From NCBI RefSeq assembly GCF_003716875.1, contig NZ_CP033078.1:2542001-2606000 (forward strand): a stretch of DNA of 64,000 bases, read 5' to 3'. Both the position numbers and the translations under genes were made by a program. Positions 38,388 through 49,173 of this stretch are shown in pieces; within the stretch, counting starts at the first letter, position 1, and each line of letters opens with the position of its first letter. The stretch is from Vibrio zhugei (lineage in GTDB: Bacteria > Pseudomonadota > Gammaproteobacteria > Enterobacterales > Vibrionaceae). The notes beneath the pieces were generated by a model. It saw only the letters and a list, made by a program, of their open reading frames with translations. It ran no database searches and was not told the origin of the DNA.

Positions 38388-39404
38388 TTATGGGCAAGGC
38401 AAGAAACCCACGGCTTCTCTCACTTTCATCAGTGTCTTATGCGCTTTTTCAGAGGCTTTAGCCGCACCTTCACGCATCACACTCTCTAAGTAAGCACGAT
38501 CTTGACGAACACGGTGGTACTCCGCTTGTACAGGCTCTAACATAGCGACTAACGCTTCACCAACGTCTTTCTTAAATGGGCCATACATTTCAACTCCGGC
38601 ATAGTCTGCTTCAATTTCCGCAAAACTCTTACCGGTTGCGGCAGAATATAGCCCCATTAAATTCGAAATCCCCGCTTTATTCTCAATATCATGAGCAATG
38701 CGTGGCGGTGTTTGAGCATCCGTTTGTGCTTTATTGATTTTCTTAATAATCGATTTCGGATCTTCGAGCAAGGTGATCACATTTTTACGGTTATCGTCCG
38801 ATTTGGACATTTTCTTAGTCGCATCTTGTAAACTCATTACACGCGCATTAACTTTAGCAATGTGCGGCTCTGGAACCGTGAAAATCGGCGCGTCTGGACA
38901 ATAAATATTGTTAAAACGAGTTGCGATATCGCGCGCCAATTCAAGGTGTTGTTTTTGATCGCTGCCTACTGGCACTTGATTGGTACCGTACAACAAAATG
39001 TCCGCCGCCATCAGCACCGGATAATCAAATAAACCCACGTTCACGTCATTGGCAAAGCGCGCGGATTTATCTTTAAATTGAGTCATACGACTTAACTCAC
39101 CCATTTGCGTATAACAATTCAAAATCCACGCAAGTTGTGTATGTTCTGCCACATGAGATTGTACAAACAACGTACTTTTCTTAGGATCAATACCAACCGC
39201 CAGACAAATAGCTAAAGCATCCAATGTCGCTTCACGCAGAGCTTTTGCATCCTGACGAACCGTAATCGCATGCAGATCCACCACACAGTATTGGCAATCG
39301 TAATCATCTTGCATTTGCTGCCACTGACGGAGTGCACCCAAGTAGTTACCGATACTAAGTTCACCTGATGGTTGAACACCACTAAATACGATGGGCTTGC
39401 TCAT
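38388..39404 (-). CDS. trpS: Tryptophanyl-tRNA synthetase
   Basis: TrpS charges tRNA-Trp and is a class I synthetase. The 338-residue product shows the HIGH-like motif [14 protein letters not shown] near residues 12-25 and the KMSKS motif (KKMSKSDD) near 195. Length matches the bacterial family. It follows gph with a 127-bp gap, so it may also have its own promoter. Confidence 0.97.
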   Translation of the reverse strand: MSKPIVFSGVQPSGELSIGNYLGALRQWQQMQDDYDCQYCVVDLHAITVRQDAKALREATLDALAICLAVGIDPKKSTLFVQSHVAEHTQLAWILNCYTQMGELSRMTQFKDKSARFANDVNVGLFDYPVLMAADILLYGTNQVPVGSDQKQHLELARDIATRFNNIYCPDAPIFTVPEPHIAKVNARVMSLQDATKKMSKSDDNRKNVITLLEDPKSIIKKINKAQTDAQTPPRIAHDIENKAGISNLMGLYSAATGKSFAEIEADYAGVEMYGPFKKDVGEALVAMLEPVQAEYHRVRQDRAYLESVMREGAAKASEKAHKTLMKVREAVGFLPCP

Positions 39405-39531
39405 GAGAATGATTTCCTTGTTACCAAAAATGAGAGACAGTCAAAAATAATAAAACCGCATGGAACACATTCCACGCGATTATCCAGTGTACTCATTAGC
39501 AAGTATTTTACTAGGGGGGGAATGTATAAAA

Positions 39532-40209
39532 TTACGCGCCCACGTTAAGAATCTCACACAGCTGACTCACGTTATCCGCCACATACGTTGGTTGTGACTG
39601 TTGAATCGGCTCACCATGGTTATAACCATAGGTTAATCCCAAAGACGCACACCCCGCATTTTTGGCGGCCAAGATATCATTCTTAGAGTCGCCCACCATC
39701 AACATCTGCTCAACGGTGACCTCGTATTTATCCAGCAAATAGTTCAGTGGCATCGGATTCGGCTTTTTCTCCGCAAACGCATCTCCACCTAACACCTCAG
39801 AGAAAAACCCATCAATATCATGTTGAGCAAGAATATCAGGGACAAATTGCGACGGTTTATTGGTGACCACCGCTAAGATATAACCGGCTTGATGCAGCGC
39901 GTGTAACGTGTCACGGACATTAGGATACAAATGGCTGTTTTTATGGCCAGTCTTACCATAGTTATCATCAAATAACACACGTGCTTGCTTGAGTAATTCA
40001 GGACTGAGCTCTGGTGAGACTTGCATGCTTTGACTGAGCGCCCGCCCAATCAATAAATCTGCGCCATTTCCCACATAATCACGAACTTGATCTTCCGCGA
40101 CACTTGCAAACCCCAAGGCTTGTACCGTTTGATCCGCTGCCACAGCTAAATCTGGCACGCTATCTAAAAGCGTACCGTCTAAATCGAAGGCTATCAGCTT
40201 AATTGTCAC
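39532..40209 (-). CDS. gph: Phosphoglycolate phosphatase
   Basis: Gph is a HAD-family phosphatase that removes 2-phosphoglycolate formed during DNA repair. The 225-residue product has HAD motif I FDLDGTLLDS (residues 8-17), motif II VVTNKPS near 119 and motif III/IV MVGDSKNDILAAKNAG near 175. It lies 27 bp after rpe in the conserved dam-rpe-gph-trpS order. Confidence 0.94.
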   Translation of the reverse strand: MTIKLIAFDLDGTLLDSVPDLAVAADQTVQALGFASVAEDQVRDYVGNGADLLIGRALSQSMQVSPELSPELLKQARVLFDDNYGKTGHKNSHLYPNVRDTLHALHQAGYILAVVTNKPSQFVPDILAQHDIDGFFSEVLGGDAFAEKKPNPMPLNYLLDKYEVTVEQMLMVGDSKNDILAAKNAGCASLGLTYGYNHGEPIQQSQPTYVADNVSQLCEILNVGA

Positions 40210-40236
40210 AATATTGATCCTACTACTTACTGGATG

Positions 40237-40941
40237 TTAAGAACGCTCGGGTAATATTTGTTGCTTACACTTCGTCACATGGGCCAATTCATCACGCATC
40301 GCTTGGATTACCGAGTCGTAATCTGGTTGGCCAAAAATCGCGGATCCCGCCACAAACACATCCGCGCCTGCTTCGGCAATCTCGCGGATATTATCGACTT
40401 TTACGCCACCATCAATTTCTAAACGAATATTGTAACCACTATGAATAATACGTTGGCGAACCGCTCGGAGTTTTTCTAAGGTATGAGGAATAAAGGATTG
40501 ACCGCCAAAACCGGGGTTCACCGACATCAGCAAAATCATATCGAGTTTATCCATAATATGATCAAGATAATGCAATGGCGTGCCGGGATTAATCACTACC
40601 CCCGCTTTACAACCTTGCTCTTTAATCAGTTGTAATGTGCGATCAACATGCTCTGACGCTTCCACATGAAACGTGATCATAGAGGCGCCCGCTTTGGCAA
40701 AATCAGGAATAATACGATCAACAGGTTTCACCATTAAGTGAACATCAATCGGAGCTGTAATTCCGTAATCTCGCAACGCTTTACATAAAGGAGCGCCGAA
40801 TGTCAGGTTGGGAACATAATGGTTATCCATAACATCAAAATGGATAACATCGGCTCCTGCAGCAAGAACCCGTTCAACATCCTCACCTAGTCGGGCTAAA
40901 TCCGCAGATAAGATGGATGGAGCAATAATGAAATCTTTCAT
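40237..40941 (-). CDS. rpe: Ribulose-phosphate 3-epimerase
   Basis: Rpe interconverts ribulose 5-phosphate and xylulose 5-phosphate in the pentose phosphate pathway. The 234-residue TIM-barrel protein starts [19 protein letters not shown], with [13 protein letters not shown] near 38-50 and the phosphate loop [11 protein letters not shown] near 142. A start six codons earlier is in frame, but the GAGG site favours ATG 40939-40941. Confidence 0.96.
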   Translation of the reverse strand: MKDFIIAPSILSADLARLGEDVERVLAAGADVIHFDVMDNHYVPNLTFGAPLCKALRDYGITAPIDVHLMVKPVDRIIPDFAKAGASMITFHVEASEHVDRTLQLIKEQGCKAGVVINPGTPLHYLDHIMDKLDMILLMSVNPGFGGQSFIPHTLEKLRAVRQRIIHSGYNIRLEIDGGVKVDNIREIAEAGADVFVAGSAIFGQPDYDSVIQAMRDELAHVTKCKQQILPERS

Positions 40942-41056
40942 TCCTAACCTCTCGAGCAATCATGCACGCTTATCAATCAATGTTCGATCATTCTACATAA
41001 CGGAACGAAAAGATCCTAGTCAAACACACACCGGTGTGCTCAAGGTGATGAGGCGT

Positions 41057-41887
41057 TTATTTCTTGTGGAGCGGCGCATCAAACAAGGCAAGTAATTCAT
41101 CCACCTTATTCCGTCCACCACCGTTACGACTAATGGTTCGTTTCACTTTCACGACATCTAACCGAGCACCATGATAAAGACGGCGTGTCAGCAAGGTATC
41201 ATGATTGGAGATTAAAACGGGAATACCACGTTCCAATGACGTTCGTTCCGCGACATCGGCAAGCTTGGCTTGGTCATCCAGCGTAAAACCATTGCCGGAA
41301 TACGAGGTAAAATTCGCGGTTGTTGATAAGGGCGCGTAGGGGGGATCACAATACACCACACTGTTGTCAGCAGCTTGAGCAAACGTGTTTTCGTACGTAG
41401 AACAGACAAACTCGGCCTTTTGCGCTTTTTCAGCAAAAAACCACAGTTCTTTTTCGGGGAAATACGGTTTTTTATACGAACCAAAAGGCACATTAAAGCC
41501 CCCTTTCTTGTTGTAACGGCATAAACCATTAAAACCAAATCGATTCATATAAAGAAAGGCTAATGAGCGGTAGAAGACATCATCGGTGGCATTAAAGGTT
41601 TGTCTTACCTCTAAATACGCCTCTTTGCGATTATTTTCAGGCACAAACCATTTTCTGGCCTCAGTGATATAACGCTCAGGCTCAGTTTTGATTAGATTGT
41701 ATAGATTGATTAAATCTGGGTTAATATCGGCGAGCAGATATTGTTGATAATTTGTGTTCAGGAAAATAGATCCTGCACCAACAAAGGGTTCCACTAACTG
41801 ATCAGCCTCTGGTAGGTTACGCTGAATATCTTCTACCAAACCAAATTTACCGCCAGCCCACTTTAGAAAGGCACGCTGCTTTTTCAT
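41057..41887 (-). CDS. dam: DNA adenine methylase (GATC)
   Basis: Dam methylates adenine in GATC and guides mismatch repair, replication timing and, in Vibrio, chromosome II replication. The 276-residue protein has the S-adenosylmethionine site FLKWAGGK near 7-14, FVGAGSIF near 35 and the catalytic DPPY motif near 182. Length matches the Dam family. It sits between damX and rpe, the conserved gene order. Confidence 0.96.
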   Translation of the reverse strand: MKKQRAFLKWAGGKFGLVEDIQRNLPEADQLVEPFVGAGSIFLNTNYQQYLLADINPDLINLYNLIKTEPERYITEARKWFVPENNRKEAYLEVRQTFNATDDVFYRSLAFLYMNRFGFNGLCRYNKKGGFNVPFGSYKKPYFPEKELWFFAEKAQKAEFVCSTYENTFAQAADNSVVYCDPPYAPLSTTANFTSYSGNGFTLDDQAKLADVAERTSLERGIPVLISNHDTLLTRRLYHGARLDVVKVKRTISRNGGGRNKVDELLALFDAPLHKK

Positions 41888-41957
41888 CTACTGCTCTAAT
41901 TCAATCGCCACCAAATAAGGTGGCGGAATGTAACATATTTTCACGCGAAGCTCAGGT

Positions 41958-43439
41958 TTATTTCGTCCGAGTAAGCTCTCTTTGCACCTGACGCAGAGAC
42001 TTCGCCCAAGGGCCTAACGATTGTAAACGTCCAGGTAATGTGCTCACCGCATCTCTAGCCATTTGAATCGTCGGATAATTTTCGTACGTCACGATGTACC
42101 ACGTTGTCCCACTACGATCAGTTGGATACACGTTAACTTGGCCATCTAGTTGATACTCATTTAAAAATTTACGCACTTCATCTAACGATTTCACCGCGGC
42201 TAACTGTAATGTATAGCTACGGGGTGACATCGCATTCAGGTCCGCTCGAGCGGCATCGAACGACTGAGATAGCGCATCCTGCTGTTGCTCGGCTTGTTGT
42301 TGCGCTTGTGCCATATTACTCGGTTGGGGTTGTTTTTCATCATCGACTAGCGCATCCACCACATCCGAATTGATCACAACACGGTTCTCATTATTTTGTG
42401 GTGTTTGACCAACCCCAGTCATGTCTTCCTTCACTTCAGGGGGCAATGCTGCCGCGTCATCATTTGGGAGACTATCGTCAGTTTGTGGCTGTGCATGAGT
42501 CCCGACCGTGGTCGATGAGCGCGGTGTTTGCGGCTGAGCAGTCATGGGATCCGATACGCCGTTCGCACCAGACTGAGCGTTGGTGGGTAGCGTAGGAATC
42601 GCCGTTTGCTCTAGTGAACTCGATGCTTCTTGTTGTGTCGGCTCGCCGCTCTGTTCACCGGGTTGCGGTTGCGACAGCATCCACCAATAGCCGGCACCAA
42701 TCAGTAAAGTAATGATGATCACGACCAGAGCAATATTGAACGGTGAACCCACAATAGAACGTACCACGACGCGTTTTTCAGTTTTTTTCTCAGCCAATGC
42801 CATAATTGCTCCTGGAGTGCGTTGGACTTTTTTATACGCATTACGGACGCGTTTTTCCATCGCATCCTCAATAAAACGCATGACTCTATTTTCAAATAAC
42901 CTATCGGCCTCTTCTTCGCTCAAGTGCTCAATTTCAAGATCAATCGGTTTTAATTCTTGCCCATAGGTCAGACGTGTCAGTAACGCTTCTAAGCGATTAG
43001 ACTCAACGAATAAAATCACATTGATCGTCCAAGCCGGATTATCCTGACATTCTAGGATCCACATCCACAACTCAGACACTAAGGTTTCTGACAATAAATG
43101 GGCGTCATCGATCGCCACCGCAATATTGCAGTCACGGTCGGCAAATAGGGCAGAGAAACTGTCAAGAAGAGAGTCTTTGGGATTAAACAGAGGTTCTGAG
43201 ACGAGTTGGGAAAGAATGGTAGTACGACGCTGTTCGTCGGTTTGCTGCGGATGACATAATACCAACGCTTGGTTGGTATCATCGGCGTACTCTTCAAGAT
43301 AGCGCTGCGCTAACCAAGATTTGCCAGCCCCTTGGCTCCCATAGACATTCACTAAATTGGAACCAAACCTTGTGAGCAGTTGTAACCGCTCCAACAATTC
43401 GGTTTGCGAATCTAATTCCAGTTCATGCGCCAAGTTCAT
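41958..43439 (-). CDS. damX: Cell-division SPOR-domain protein DamX
   Basis: DamX is an inner-membrane protein that goes to the division septum through its C-terminal SPOR domain, which binds denuded peptidoglycan. The 493-residue product has an N-terminal AAA ATPase-like domain with Walker A GSQGAGKS (about 34-41) and Walker B IAVAIDDAH (about 105-113), one membrane helix at about 230-253, a long glutamine- and proline-rich linker, and a SPOR domain at about 405-485 (YTLQLAAVKSLDEVRKFL). The ATPase-like N-terminus is the long form found in Vibrio. Confidence 0.9.
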   Translation of the reverse strand: MNLAHELELDSQTELLERLQLLTRFGSNLVNVYGSQGAGKSWLAQRYLEEYADDTNQALVLCHPQQTDEQRRTTILSQLVSEPLFNPKDSLLDSFSALFADRDCNIAVAIDDAHLLSETLVSELWMWILECQDNPAWTINVILFVESNRLEALLTRLTYGQELKPIDLEIEHLSEEEADRLFENRVMRFIEDAMEKRVRNAYKKVQRTPGAIMALAEKKTEKRVVVRSIVGSPFNIALVVIIITLLIGAGYWWMLSQPQPGEQSGEPTQQEASSSLEQTAIPTLPTNAQSGANGVSDPMTAQPQTPRSSTTVGTHAQPQTDDSLPNDDAAALPPEVKEDMTGVGQTPQNNENRVVINSDVVDALVDDEKQPQPSNMAQAQQQAEQQQDALSQSFDAARADLNAMSPRSYTLQLAAVKSLDEVRKFLNEYQLDGQVNVYPTDRSGTTWYIVTYENYPTIQMARDAVSTLPGRLQSLGPWAKSLRQVQRELTRTK

Positions 43440-43491
43440 CGAGTCATCCTATTGATTTAACAGCGTCTTACCAATAATGACAGAGTTTGGG

Positions 43492-44571
43492 TTAACGTCC
43501 AAGCTCAATTGCTTTAGCCATTACCTCATTTGAGACCCCTTTCACTACCTCGGCACATCCTATGCGTGTAGGAAGGACCAAACGCAGTTCTCCTGCCAAT
43601 ACTTTTTTATCGCGCATCATATGCTTAATAAAATCGTCAAATGACATACTTGCCGGCGTCTCAACAGGAAGTTGCGCTTTCTTAAAGATAGCAATAATTC
43701 GCTCAACGTGCTCGGCGAGGAGCAACCCTTCGAGCTGTGCAGTACGTGCAGCCATAACCGTGCCGGCAGCAACGGCTTCGCCATGCAGCCAATTACCATA
43801 GCCCAACTCGGCTTCAATAGCGTGACCAAACGTATGACCAAGATTCAATAAAGCACGAATGCCCGATTCTTTTTCATCTTTGGCAACCACTTCCGCTTTA
43901 ATAGAACAGCAACGTGCAATTGCATACGCTAAAGCTTGTTCATCAAGCGCATACAGTGCATCCATGTTGTCTTCTAGCCATGAAAAAAACTCGCCATCAT
44001 AAATGATGCCGTATTTGATGACTTCAGCCATGCCCGCAGCAAGTTCACGTTGAGGTAAGGTTTTTAAGCACTCGGTATCAATGAGCACCGATTGAGGCTG
44101 ATAAAAAGCACCAATCATGTTCTTGCCCATAGGATGATTCACCGCGGTTTTTCCACCGACAGAGGAATCCACCTGCGACAATAATGTCGTTGGGATCTGA
44201 ATAAAATCGACACCACGCTGATAACAAGAGGCAGCAAACCCGACCAAATCCCCGATCACACCACCGCCTAAGGCAATCACCACCACATCTCTGCTGTAGT
44301 TATGCTCAAGCAAATACGTCATGATGGTATTAAAGGTTTCGAGGCTTTTGTACTGCTCGCCATCAGGTAAGGCTAACACGGAAGATTCACACTGTAATGA
44401 ATCTAACATCGAGACAATTTTATCTGCGTATAAGGGTGCAACGGTCACATTACTGATCACGAGCACTTTCTGTTTTTCAGACAAACAAAGTAGCGCTGGA
44501 TTATTGAACAATCCAGCGCCGATGGAGATTGGGTAACTACGTTCACCTAAATTGACCGTAATCCGTTCCAT
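43492..44571 (-). CDS. aroB: 3-dehydroquinate synthase
   Basis: AroB makes 3-dehydroquinate, the second step of the shikimate pathway, with NAD+ and zinc. The 359-residue product has the [19 protein letters not shown] motif near 104-122 and zinc-binding residues in [22 protein letters not shown] and HGEAVAAG. It follows aroK at 31 bp and is probably in the same transcript. Confidence 0.97.
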   Translation of the reverse strand: MERITVNLGERSYPISIGAGLFNNPALLCLSEKQKVLVISNVTVAPLYADKIVSMLDSLQCESSVLALPDGEQYKSLETFNTIMTYLLEHNYSRDVVVIALGGGVIGDLVGFAASCYQRGVDFIQIPTTLLSQVDSSVGGKTAVNHPMGKNMIGAFYQPQSVLIDTECLKTLPQRELAAGMAEVIKYGIIYDGEFFSWLEDNMDALYALDEQALAYAIARCCSIKAEVVAKDEKESGIRALLNLGHTFGHAIEAELGYGNWLHGEAVAAGTVMAARTAQLEGLLLAEHVERIIAIFKKAQLPVETPASMSFDDFIKHMMRDKKVLAGELRLVLPTRIGCAEVVKGVSNEVMAKAIELGR

Positions 44572-44602
44572 GGGATCGACTCCTGTGCAAAAAAGAACTT
44601 TA

Positions 44603-45121
44603 TTAATGTTCTTCTAGCATTTTTACAATCTGGTTGGCTACCACTTTTGCACTTTGATCATCAGTACGCACGACAATGTCTGCGACTTCTTCATACTGCG
44701 GATTACGTTCTTCCGCTAGTGCCTCTAATACCTCGCGTGGTTGATCCGTTTGCAGCAATGGACGTTTTTTATCTCGGTTTGTGCGGGCTAACTGTTTTTC
44801 TATTGTGGTTTCTAAGTAGACCACAATCCCACGCGCAGACAGGCGGTTGCGGTTTTCTTTGCTCATCACTGAGCCACCACCAGTTGCGAGCACAATACCT
44901 TGCTGCTCCGTTAGGTCGTTGATAACAGTTTCTTCGCGTTTGCGGAAACCTTCTTCACCTTCGACATCAAATACCCAAGAGATATCCGCACCAGTGCGCT
45001 CTTCGATAACTGTATCTGAGTCAACAAAGTCCATATGGAGTTGTTGAGCAAGGTGTCTACCAATTGTACTTTTGCCAGCGCCCATAGGCCCAACAAGGAA
45101 AATATTGCGTTTCTCAGCCAT
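44603..45121 (-). CDS. aroK: Shikimate kinase I
   Basis: AroK phosphorylates shikimate in the aromatic amino-acid pathway. The 172-residue product has the P-loop [11 protein letters not shown] (residues 11-21), the substrate-binding [18 protein letters not shown] stretch near 34-51, and the LATGGGSV motif near 77. The order aroK-aroB-damX-dam is conserved in gammaproteobacteria. Confidence 0.97.
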   Translation of the reverse strand: MAEKRNIFLVGPMGAGKSTIGRHLAQQLHMDFVDSDTVIEERTGADISWVFDVEGEEGFRKREETVINDLTEQQGIVLATGGGSVMSKENRNRLSARGIVVYLETTIEKQLARTNRDKKRPLLQTDQPREVLEALAEERNPQYEEVADIVVRTDDQSAKVVANQIVKMLEEH

Positions 45122-45308
45122 GTTTAGCAGTAATTTACAACGTTAATTCAATGACATCGCCGCAAGATAATCCAGACAGAATAAAACGATAGGAATGCTT
45201 GCGGCACCTATTCCTCACAGATATTTCGTGATAAGACCCGAAATTATCTAGATCTGACTCCAGTAATGCAACTTTAATTTTAAAGATTGTTGAATTTATT
45301 TTGCTAAG

Positions 45309-46637
45309 TTATTGAATAATAACCTTTGGAGTCACAAAGATGACTAATTCATTTTTGCCTTTTTCTTCATAACTGCGGCGAAACAGTTGCCCAAGGAGCG
45401 GCAAGTCTCCCAAGAGTGGGACTTTTTCCACCCCTTTGGTTAAGCTATGTTGATAAATGCCACCTAAAACGATCGTTTCTCCATCATTCACCATGACCTG
45501 AGTACCAATCCGTTGAGTTTGAATGGCTACAGCGTCTCCCGTGCCAATCGCAACGGAGCTACCAGGGCGGTCTTGTGTGACATTCAAATCTAAAATTAAC
45601 CGGTTACTTGGCGTAATGTGTGGCGTCACTTTTAAGCTCAACACGGCTTTACGGAATGACACTGAGGTCGCTCCGCTCGACGCCGCTTCTAAATAAGGAA
45701 TTTCGGTCCCTTGCTCAATGTAAGCCGGTTTTTCATCGGTGGTGAGTAACCGAGGACTGGAAATAATTTCCGCTTTCGACTCACTCTGTAACGCTGACAA
45801 TTCCAAATCTAATAACGTATTAGAGCCCAGCGTTGCCACCTGAAAGGCCAAGCTTGCCGCACGGGGAGTGGCACTGGGGATTTGAACACTAAGGTCATTT
45901 GCAATACTGTCGCCCTCTTTCCCATTCAGCCCTTCGAGCGTACCGGATATCCGTGCACTGCGCGGGCCTTGAACTGCCCCCCAACGCACCCCGATGTCCG
46001 CGAGTTCGCCTTGATTCATAGTCACAATGCGTGCCTCTATCACCACTTGCTTCATGGGAACATCCACAATGGCAACCAGCTGTTTAATACGTTTCGTGTG
46101 TTGGTCAGTATCGTAGACCAACAAAGAATTGGTGCGCTTATCGACTTGAACACTCCCTTGCTCAGAGAGCATGGACTGCCCATTCTTGGCGGTGATCAAG
46201 GTGAGAAGCTCGGTGGCTTTCGCGTAATGCACCGGCACCCGATGGTAATGCATTGTTTCCGTCAGTGAACTGACTGCCCCTTGTTGCTGCTTAATCACGC
46301 TCAATGGCGCTATCCATAACACATTATGACGCGTCTGATAGCCTAGACCTTTCATGCGTAAAATGACTTCCAGTGCGTTTTGCCAAGAAACCTGCTGTAA
46401 ATTGACAGAAATGCTACCTGATACTCGTTCATCGATTACCACATTTAGACCTTGTTTTTCTGCCAATAGTGTTAGGACTCGTCGCACATCAATTGACTGA
46501 AATTGTAACGACAACAATGATGACGATGACGGCTCTCTTTGGGCTGGTGTCCTCATTACCTCAGAGAAGGCACTCTTAGCACTAAAAAGTGCACAGCATC
46601 CCATTATCAAAAATAAGCCAAGTAATTTATTGTTCAT
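45309..46637 (-). CDS. pilQ: Type IV pilus secretin PilQ, short form
   Basis: PilQ forms the outer-membrane channel of the type IV (competence) pilus. The 442-residue product has a signal peptide (about residues 1-27), an STN/N0-like domain at about 47-115 (SIDVRRVLTLLAEKQGL), an N1 region and the secretin domain at about 230-440 ending in LFRRSYEEKGKNELVIFVTP. The N-terminal AMIN domains of long PilQ proteins are absent, so it is closer in size to HofQ. The ATG at 46637 lies inside pilP with an AGGAG site 7 bp upstream. Confidence 0.88.
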   Translation of the reverse strand: MNNKLLGLFLIMGCCALFSAKSAFSEVMRTPAQREPSSSSLLSLQFQSIDVRRVLTLLAEKQGLNVVIDERVSGSISVNLQQVSWQNALEVILRMKGLGYQTRHNVLWIAPLSVIKQQQGAVSSLTETMHYHRVPVHYAKATELLTLITAKNGQSMLSEQGSVQVDKRTNSLLVYDTDQHTKRIKQLVAIVDVPMKQVVIEARIVTMNQGELADIGVRWGAVQGPRSARISGTLEGLNGKEGDSIANDLSVQIPSATPRAASLAFQVATLGSNTLLDLELSALQSESKAEIISSPRLLTTDEKPAYIEQGTEIPYLEAASSGATSVSFRKAVLSLKVTPHITPSNRLILDLNVTQDRPGSSVAIGTGDAVAIQTQRIGTQVMVNDGETIVLGGIYQHSLTKGVEKVPLLGDLPLLGQLFRRSYEEKGKNELVIFVTPKVIIQ

Positions 46638-47118
46638 TACGACGCTCCTCTGAGAGGGACAACCATGAGCGATAACAGCGCCCGTCATTGGTTCGTTCAA
46701 ACACTTCAATGCCCTTGGCGGTCACGGTATGGATGATAGTTCGTCCTTGTAATAGCCGATCTCCAGCGCTCACCCAGCGTAACTGCTGAGTGGCGAGTTT
46801 AACGATCGCTTTGTGCTCGCCATTTTCTTGCACAATTCCTCGTAAAGCGACGCGGCTTATTCCTGAAGACCCTCGCTCAGATTTGGCAAGATGAGAGAGG
46901 CAATCGGCTGTCTGGCGCTTGCGGAGCGCTACTGGCTCTCTTAATGAAAAAGGCGAACGCTCGGTCACAATACGCTGGATGCGCGGCAGGTGAATCGGCC
47001 TATCAAATACGGTCTGGTTTTGAGGGGTAACGGACGTTTCAGGTACCTTGAGAGAGGCTGCTCCCCCACGCTCTGCAATGACCAACATCATCAAAAAAAC
47101 CAAAATGTACCTAGTCAT
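46627..47118 (-). CDS. pilP: Type IV pilus lipoprotein-like protein PilP
   Basis: PilP links the PilNO inner-membrane complex to PilQ in the periplasm. The 163-residue product starts MTRYILVFLMMLVIAERGGAA, a signal peptide without a clear lipobox cysteine. The C-terminal beta domain is at about residues 85-155 (VALRGIVQENGEHKAIVKL). The start overlaps the pilO stop and the end overlaps pilQ. A lipid anchor, usual in PilP, is not visible. Confidence 0.8.
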   Translation of the reverse strand: MTRYILVFLMMLVIAERGGAASLKVPETSVTPQNQTVFDRPIHLPRIQRIVTERSPFSLREPVALRKRQTADCLSHLAKSERGSSGISRVALRGIVQENGEHKAIVKLATQQLRWVSAGDRLLQGRTIIHTVTAKGIEVFERTNDGRCYRSWLSLSEERRNEQ

Positions 47119-47680
47119 GCTCCATCTCCTCACCTCTCGCTACGATGTGTATACGGCCAGAGAATCGAATGGTGTGATCGCGCTCATGAGTGGCTTGCCA
47201 TTGCAGTTCGAGCAAAGACAGGTCATATAAATATTGGCTTAATATATTCAGAAATCCGCCGATTTGGGCGTAAGACCCTAGAACTCTAAAACGAATCTCG
47301 GATCGGTTATCACCATGACCCTCGCCAGCCCACATCACCTGCTCTACCACAAGACCCATGGACTGAGCTTGCTCAGTAAACCAAGCAACCGCATCATCGA
47401 CAGGGGTGACTCGGCTGACCCTGTCTAGTTGGGTTTGCATGGTCACCGCGCGTTGATGGACCTGTCGCCATGTGGCAATGTCTCGGGCCTGCTGATGAAA
47501 CTGCTGCTGGATGCGATGTAAGGACTGCTTTTGAGTATGGATGTGTTGATAGGCAGGACGCCACACGAGCGCGACGATCGCCCCCTGAACAACGCACCCA
47601 ATCAAAACTAAACCAGCAAGCTGCTGGCGCCACGAATAACACGTTAACAGAGTGTCGAGGCTGCGCTTAATGTGACTCAT
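47111..47680 (-). CDS. pilO: Type IV pilus assembly protein PilO
   Basis: PilO forms inner-membrane dimers with PilN in the alignment subcomplex. The 189-residue product has one N-terminal membrane helix at about 20-40 (LAGLVLIGCVVQGAIVALVW), a coiled-coil segment to about 85, and a periplasmic ferredoxin-like domain. The ATG at 47680 overlaps the pilN end. Sequence identity to named PilO proteins is likely low, so the call rests partly on position. Confidence 0.78.
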   Translation of the reverse strand: MSHIKRSLDTLLTCYSWRQQLAGLVLIGCVVQGAIVALVWRPAYQHIHTQKQSLHRIQQQFHQQARDIATWRQVHQRAVTMQTQLDRVSRVTPVDDAVAWFTEQAQSMGLVVEQVMWAGEGHGDNRSEIRFRVLGSYAQIGGFLNILSQYLYDLSLLELQWQATHERDHTIRFSGRIHIVARGEEMEHD

Positions 47681-48227
47681 CATCGTCCTCACGGGTGAAT
47701 CCTATACTCAGTTTAAAAATGTGCGCTACCGGTTCCTTTTGGGTCACCATAACGGAAGATAAAGCAATACTCGTCAATGGCTCAACGGTTTGAAAAGCCG
47801 TCACTATCGCTCCCAAAGCCGCTTTATTGTCTGTTCGTCCGACTATCTCTACTTGCTGTTGAAACCACCGCATGCTGTCAAGCTGAGTCTCTTGAGGTAA
47901 TAGACTTGGCACGACGTTCATAAGAATCATGGGTTGATTATGGCGGCGAATACGCTGCGATAATGTTTTAAATGTTCGTTCAACGTGCTGATCGTGTTTA
48001 GAGATGTTTTGCCACTTCGCATAAATCGGTTGCTGCCGGTGGAGCTTTTGCTGCCACTGCAATTGTCGGCTCTCCATATCCTGACTGGTGTGTTGATACC
48101 AAGCATATGGCAGGTAAATACTCACCAAACTCCCCCCGATGAGCGCCATCAGCATTCCGACTAAGCGGACGATAGCAAACCGTCGATAGACGTCCCGCCA
48201 AGGAAATAGGTTGACCACTTCATGCAT
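47667..48227 (-). CDS. pilN: Type IV pilus assembly protein PilN
   Basis: PilN binds PilM through its short cytoplasmic N-terminus. The 186-residue product starts MHEVVNLFPWRDVYRR, containing the NLFPWR version of the conserved INLLPWR PilM-binding motif. A membrane helix follows at about 22-42, then a coiled coil and a periplasmic domain. It overlaps pilM by 8 bp. Confidence 0.85.
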   Translation of the reverse strand: MHEVVNLFPWRDVYRRFAIVRLVGMLMALIGGSLVSIYLPYAWYQHTSQDMESRQLQWQQKLHRQQPIYAKWQNISKHDQHVERTFKTLSQRIRRHNQPMILMNVVPSLLPQETQLDSMRWFQQQVEIVGRTDNKAALGAIVTAFQTVEPLTSIALSSVMVTQKEPVAHIFKLSIGFTREDDDESH

Positions 48228-49173
48228 GCCCCTGCTCCCGCCACATCAATCCTTGTATGGCAATACCGACCGCGCCCGCAAAACGCCCATCACACTCTGG
48301 CTGGGAATCCCCTGTTTCACTTAGCACGCTTTGCCACGATAATACGCGACAAGGCCAACCCAGCTGTTGACCCAGTTGAGACACGGCTTGCGCATCATGA
48401 GTGCCCATCCCCGTCATCCAAACACAAGAGGGGGATGATGGTAGATAGAGTGATTGAAAACGTTGAATCGCGAGCATGACTCGACGAATCCAGTCTGAGG
48501 GAAAAAGCGACGCGCCCTGCAACTCAAGCGGGGGATAAGAAAAGGTATGGAAAAGTGGCGCTTGCGACCCTGTGCTATAACAGAGCGTGGCCTGTTTATG
48601 ATCGACATGAAACAGCAATGCGCCAGACATCGACGAACAGGCCATCAGACGCGCATAAATTTGCAGTAGACCTTGCGCCTGACTGTTCATGAAAAATGGC
48701 GTAAGTCCGGCCGCTTTTAACACACGAACCCGCTCAGTAATCAAGGCTTTCCGAGCCGCAAACACTCGATACGTTGGTCGAGAATGAGTCACCGACGGCT
48801 CAAAAGGCAGTGCACAATAATCAATCGCCAATTCAGACACGTTAATACCACATTGTTCGCTCATCATCGCTGACAAAATTTGGTGGGGATTTTCGTAGCT
48901 ATCTACTTGTAATTCCTTAGTAATTATCGATGAATCCGCCAACGTCACGGCCACTTTGCGGCTAAATAGTGGGAAAGTCTTTTTTAGTTCTTTGAGTTTC
49001 TTTACAATTTTCTGATAATCCAGCATGTCATTATCAGCGAAAATGTCATTGCTAACGAGTAACTCAGAGCATGCGACAATGTCATAGGTATGCTCGTGTG
49101 ACGGAGTTAATGTCACCGCTTTGATACTATGGTGACTGAAATCGACACCTGTAACTCGTGATGATATACCCAT
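48220..49173 (-). CDS. pilM: Type IV pilus assembly protein PilM
   Basis: PilM is an actin-like cytoplasmic protein that binds PilN and docks the pilus motor. The 317-residue product starts MGISSRVTGVDFSHHSIKAV, with the family phosphate-binding loop near residues 8-20. The C-terminal half is weakly conserved, so this is a divergent member, similar in status to HofM. The ATG at 49171-49173 has a GGAG site. It heads the pilMNOPQ set and is divergent from mrcA. Confidence 0.82.
   Translation of the reverse strand: MGISSRVTGVDFSHHSIKAVTLTPSHEHTYDIVACSELLVSNDIFADNDMLDYQKIVKKLKELKKTFPLFSRKVAVTLADSSIITKELQVDSYENPHQILSAMMSEQCGINVSELAIDYCALPFEPSVTHSRPTYRVFAARKALITERVRVLKAAGLTPFFMNSQAQGLLQIYARLMACSSMSGALLFHVDHKQATLCYSTGSQAPLFHTFSYPPLELQGASLFPSDWIRRVMLAIQRFQSLYLPSSPSCVWMTGMGTHDAQAVSQLGQQLGWPCRVLSWQSVLSETGDSQPECDGRFAGAVGIAIQGLMWREQGHA

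Noticed and set aside
39514..39520. Run of seven G residues after gph
   Set aside because: It lies between genes and breaks no frame; it could only matter as a sequencing-error site.
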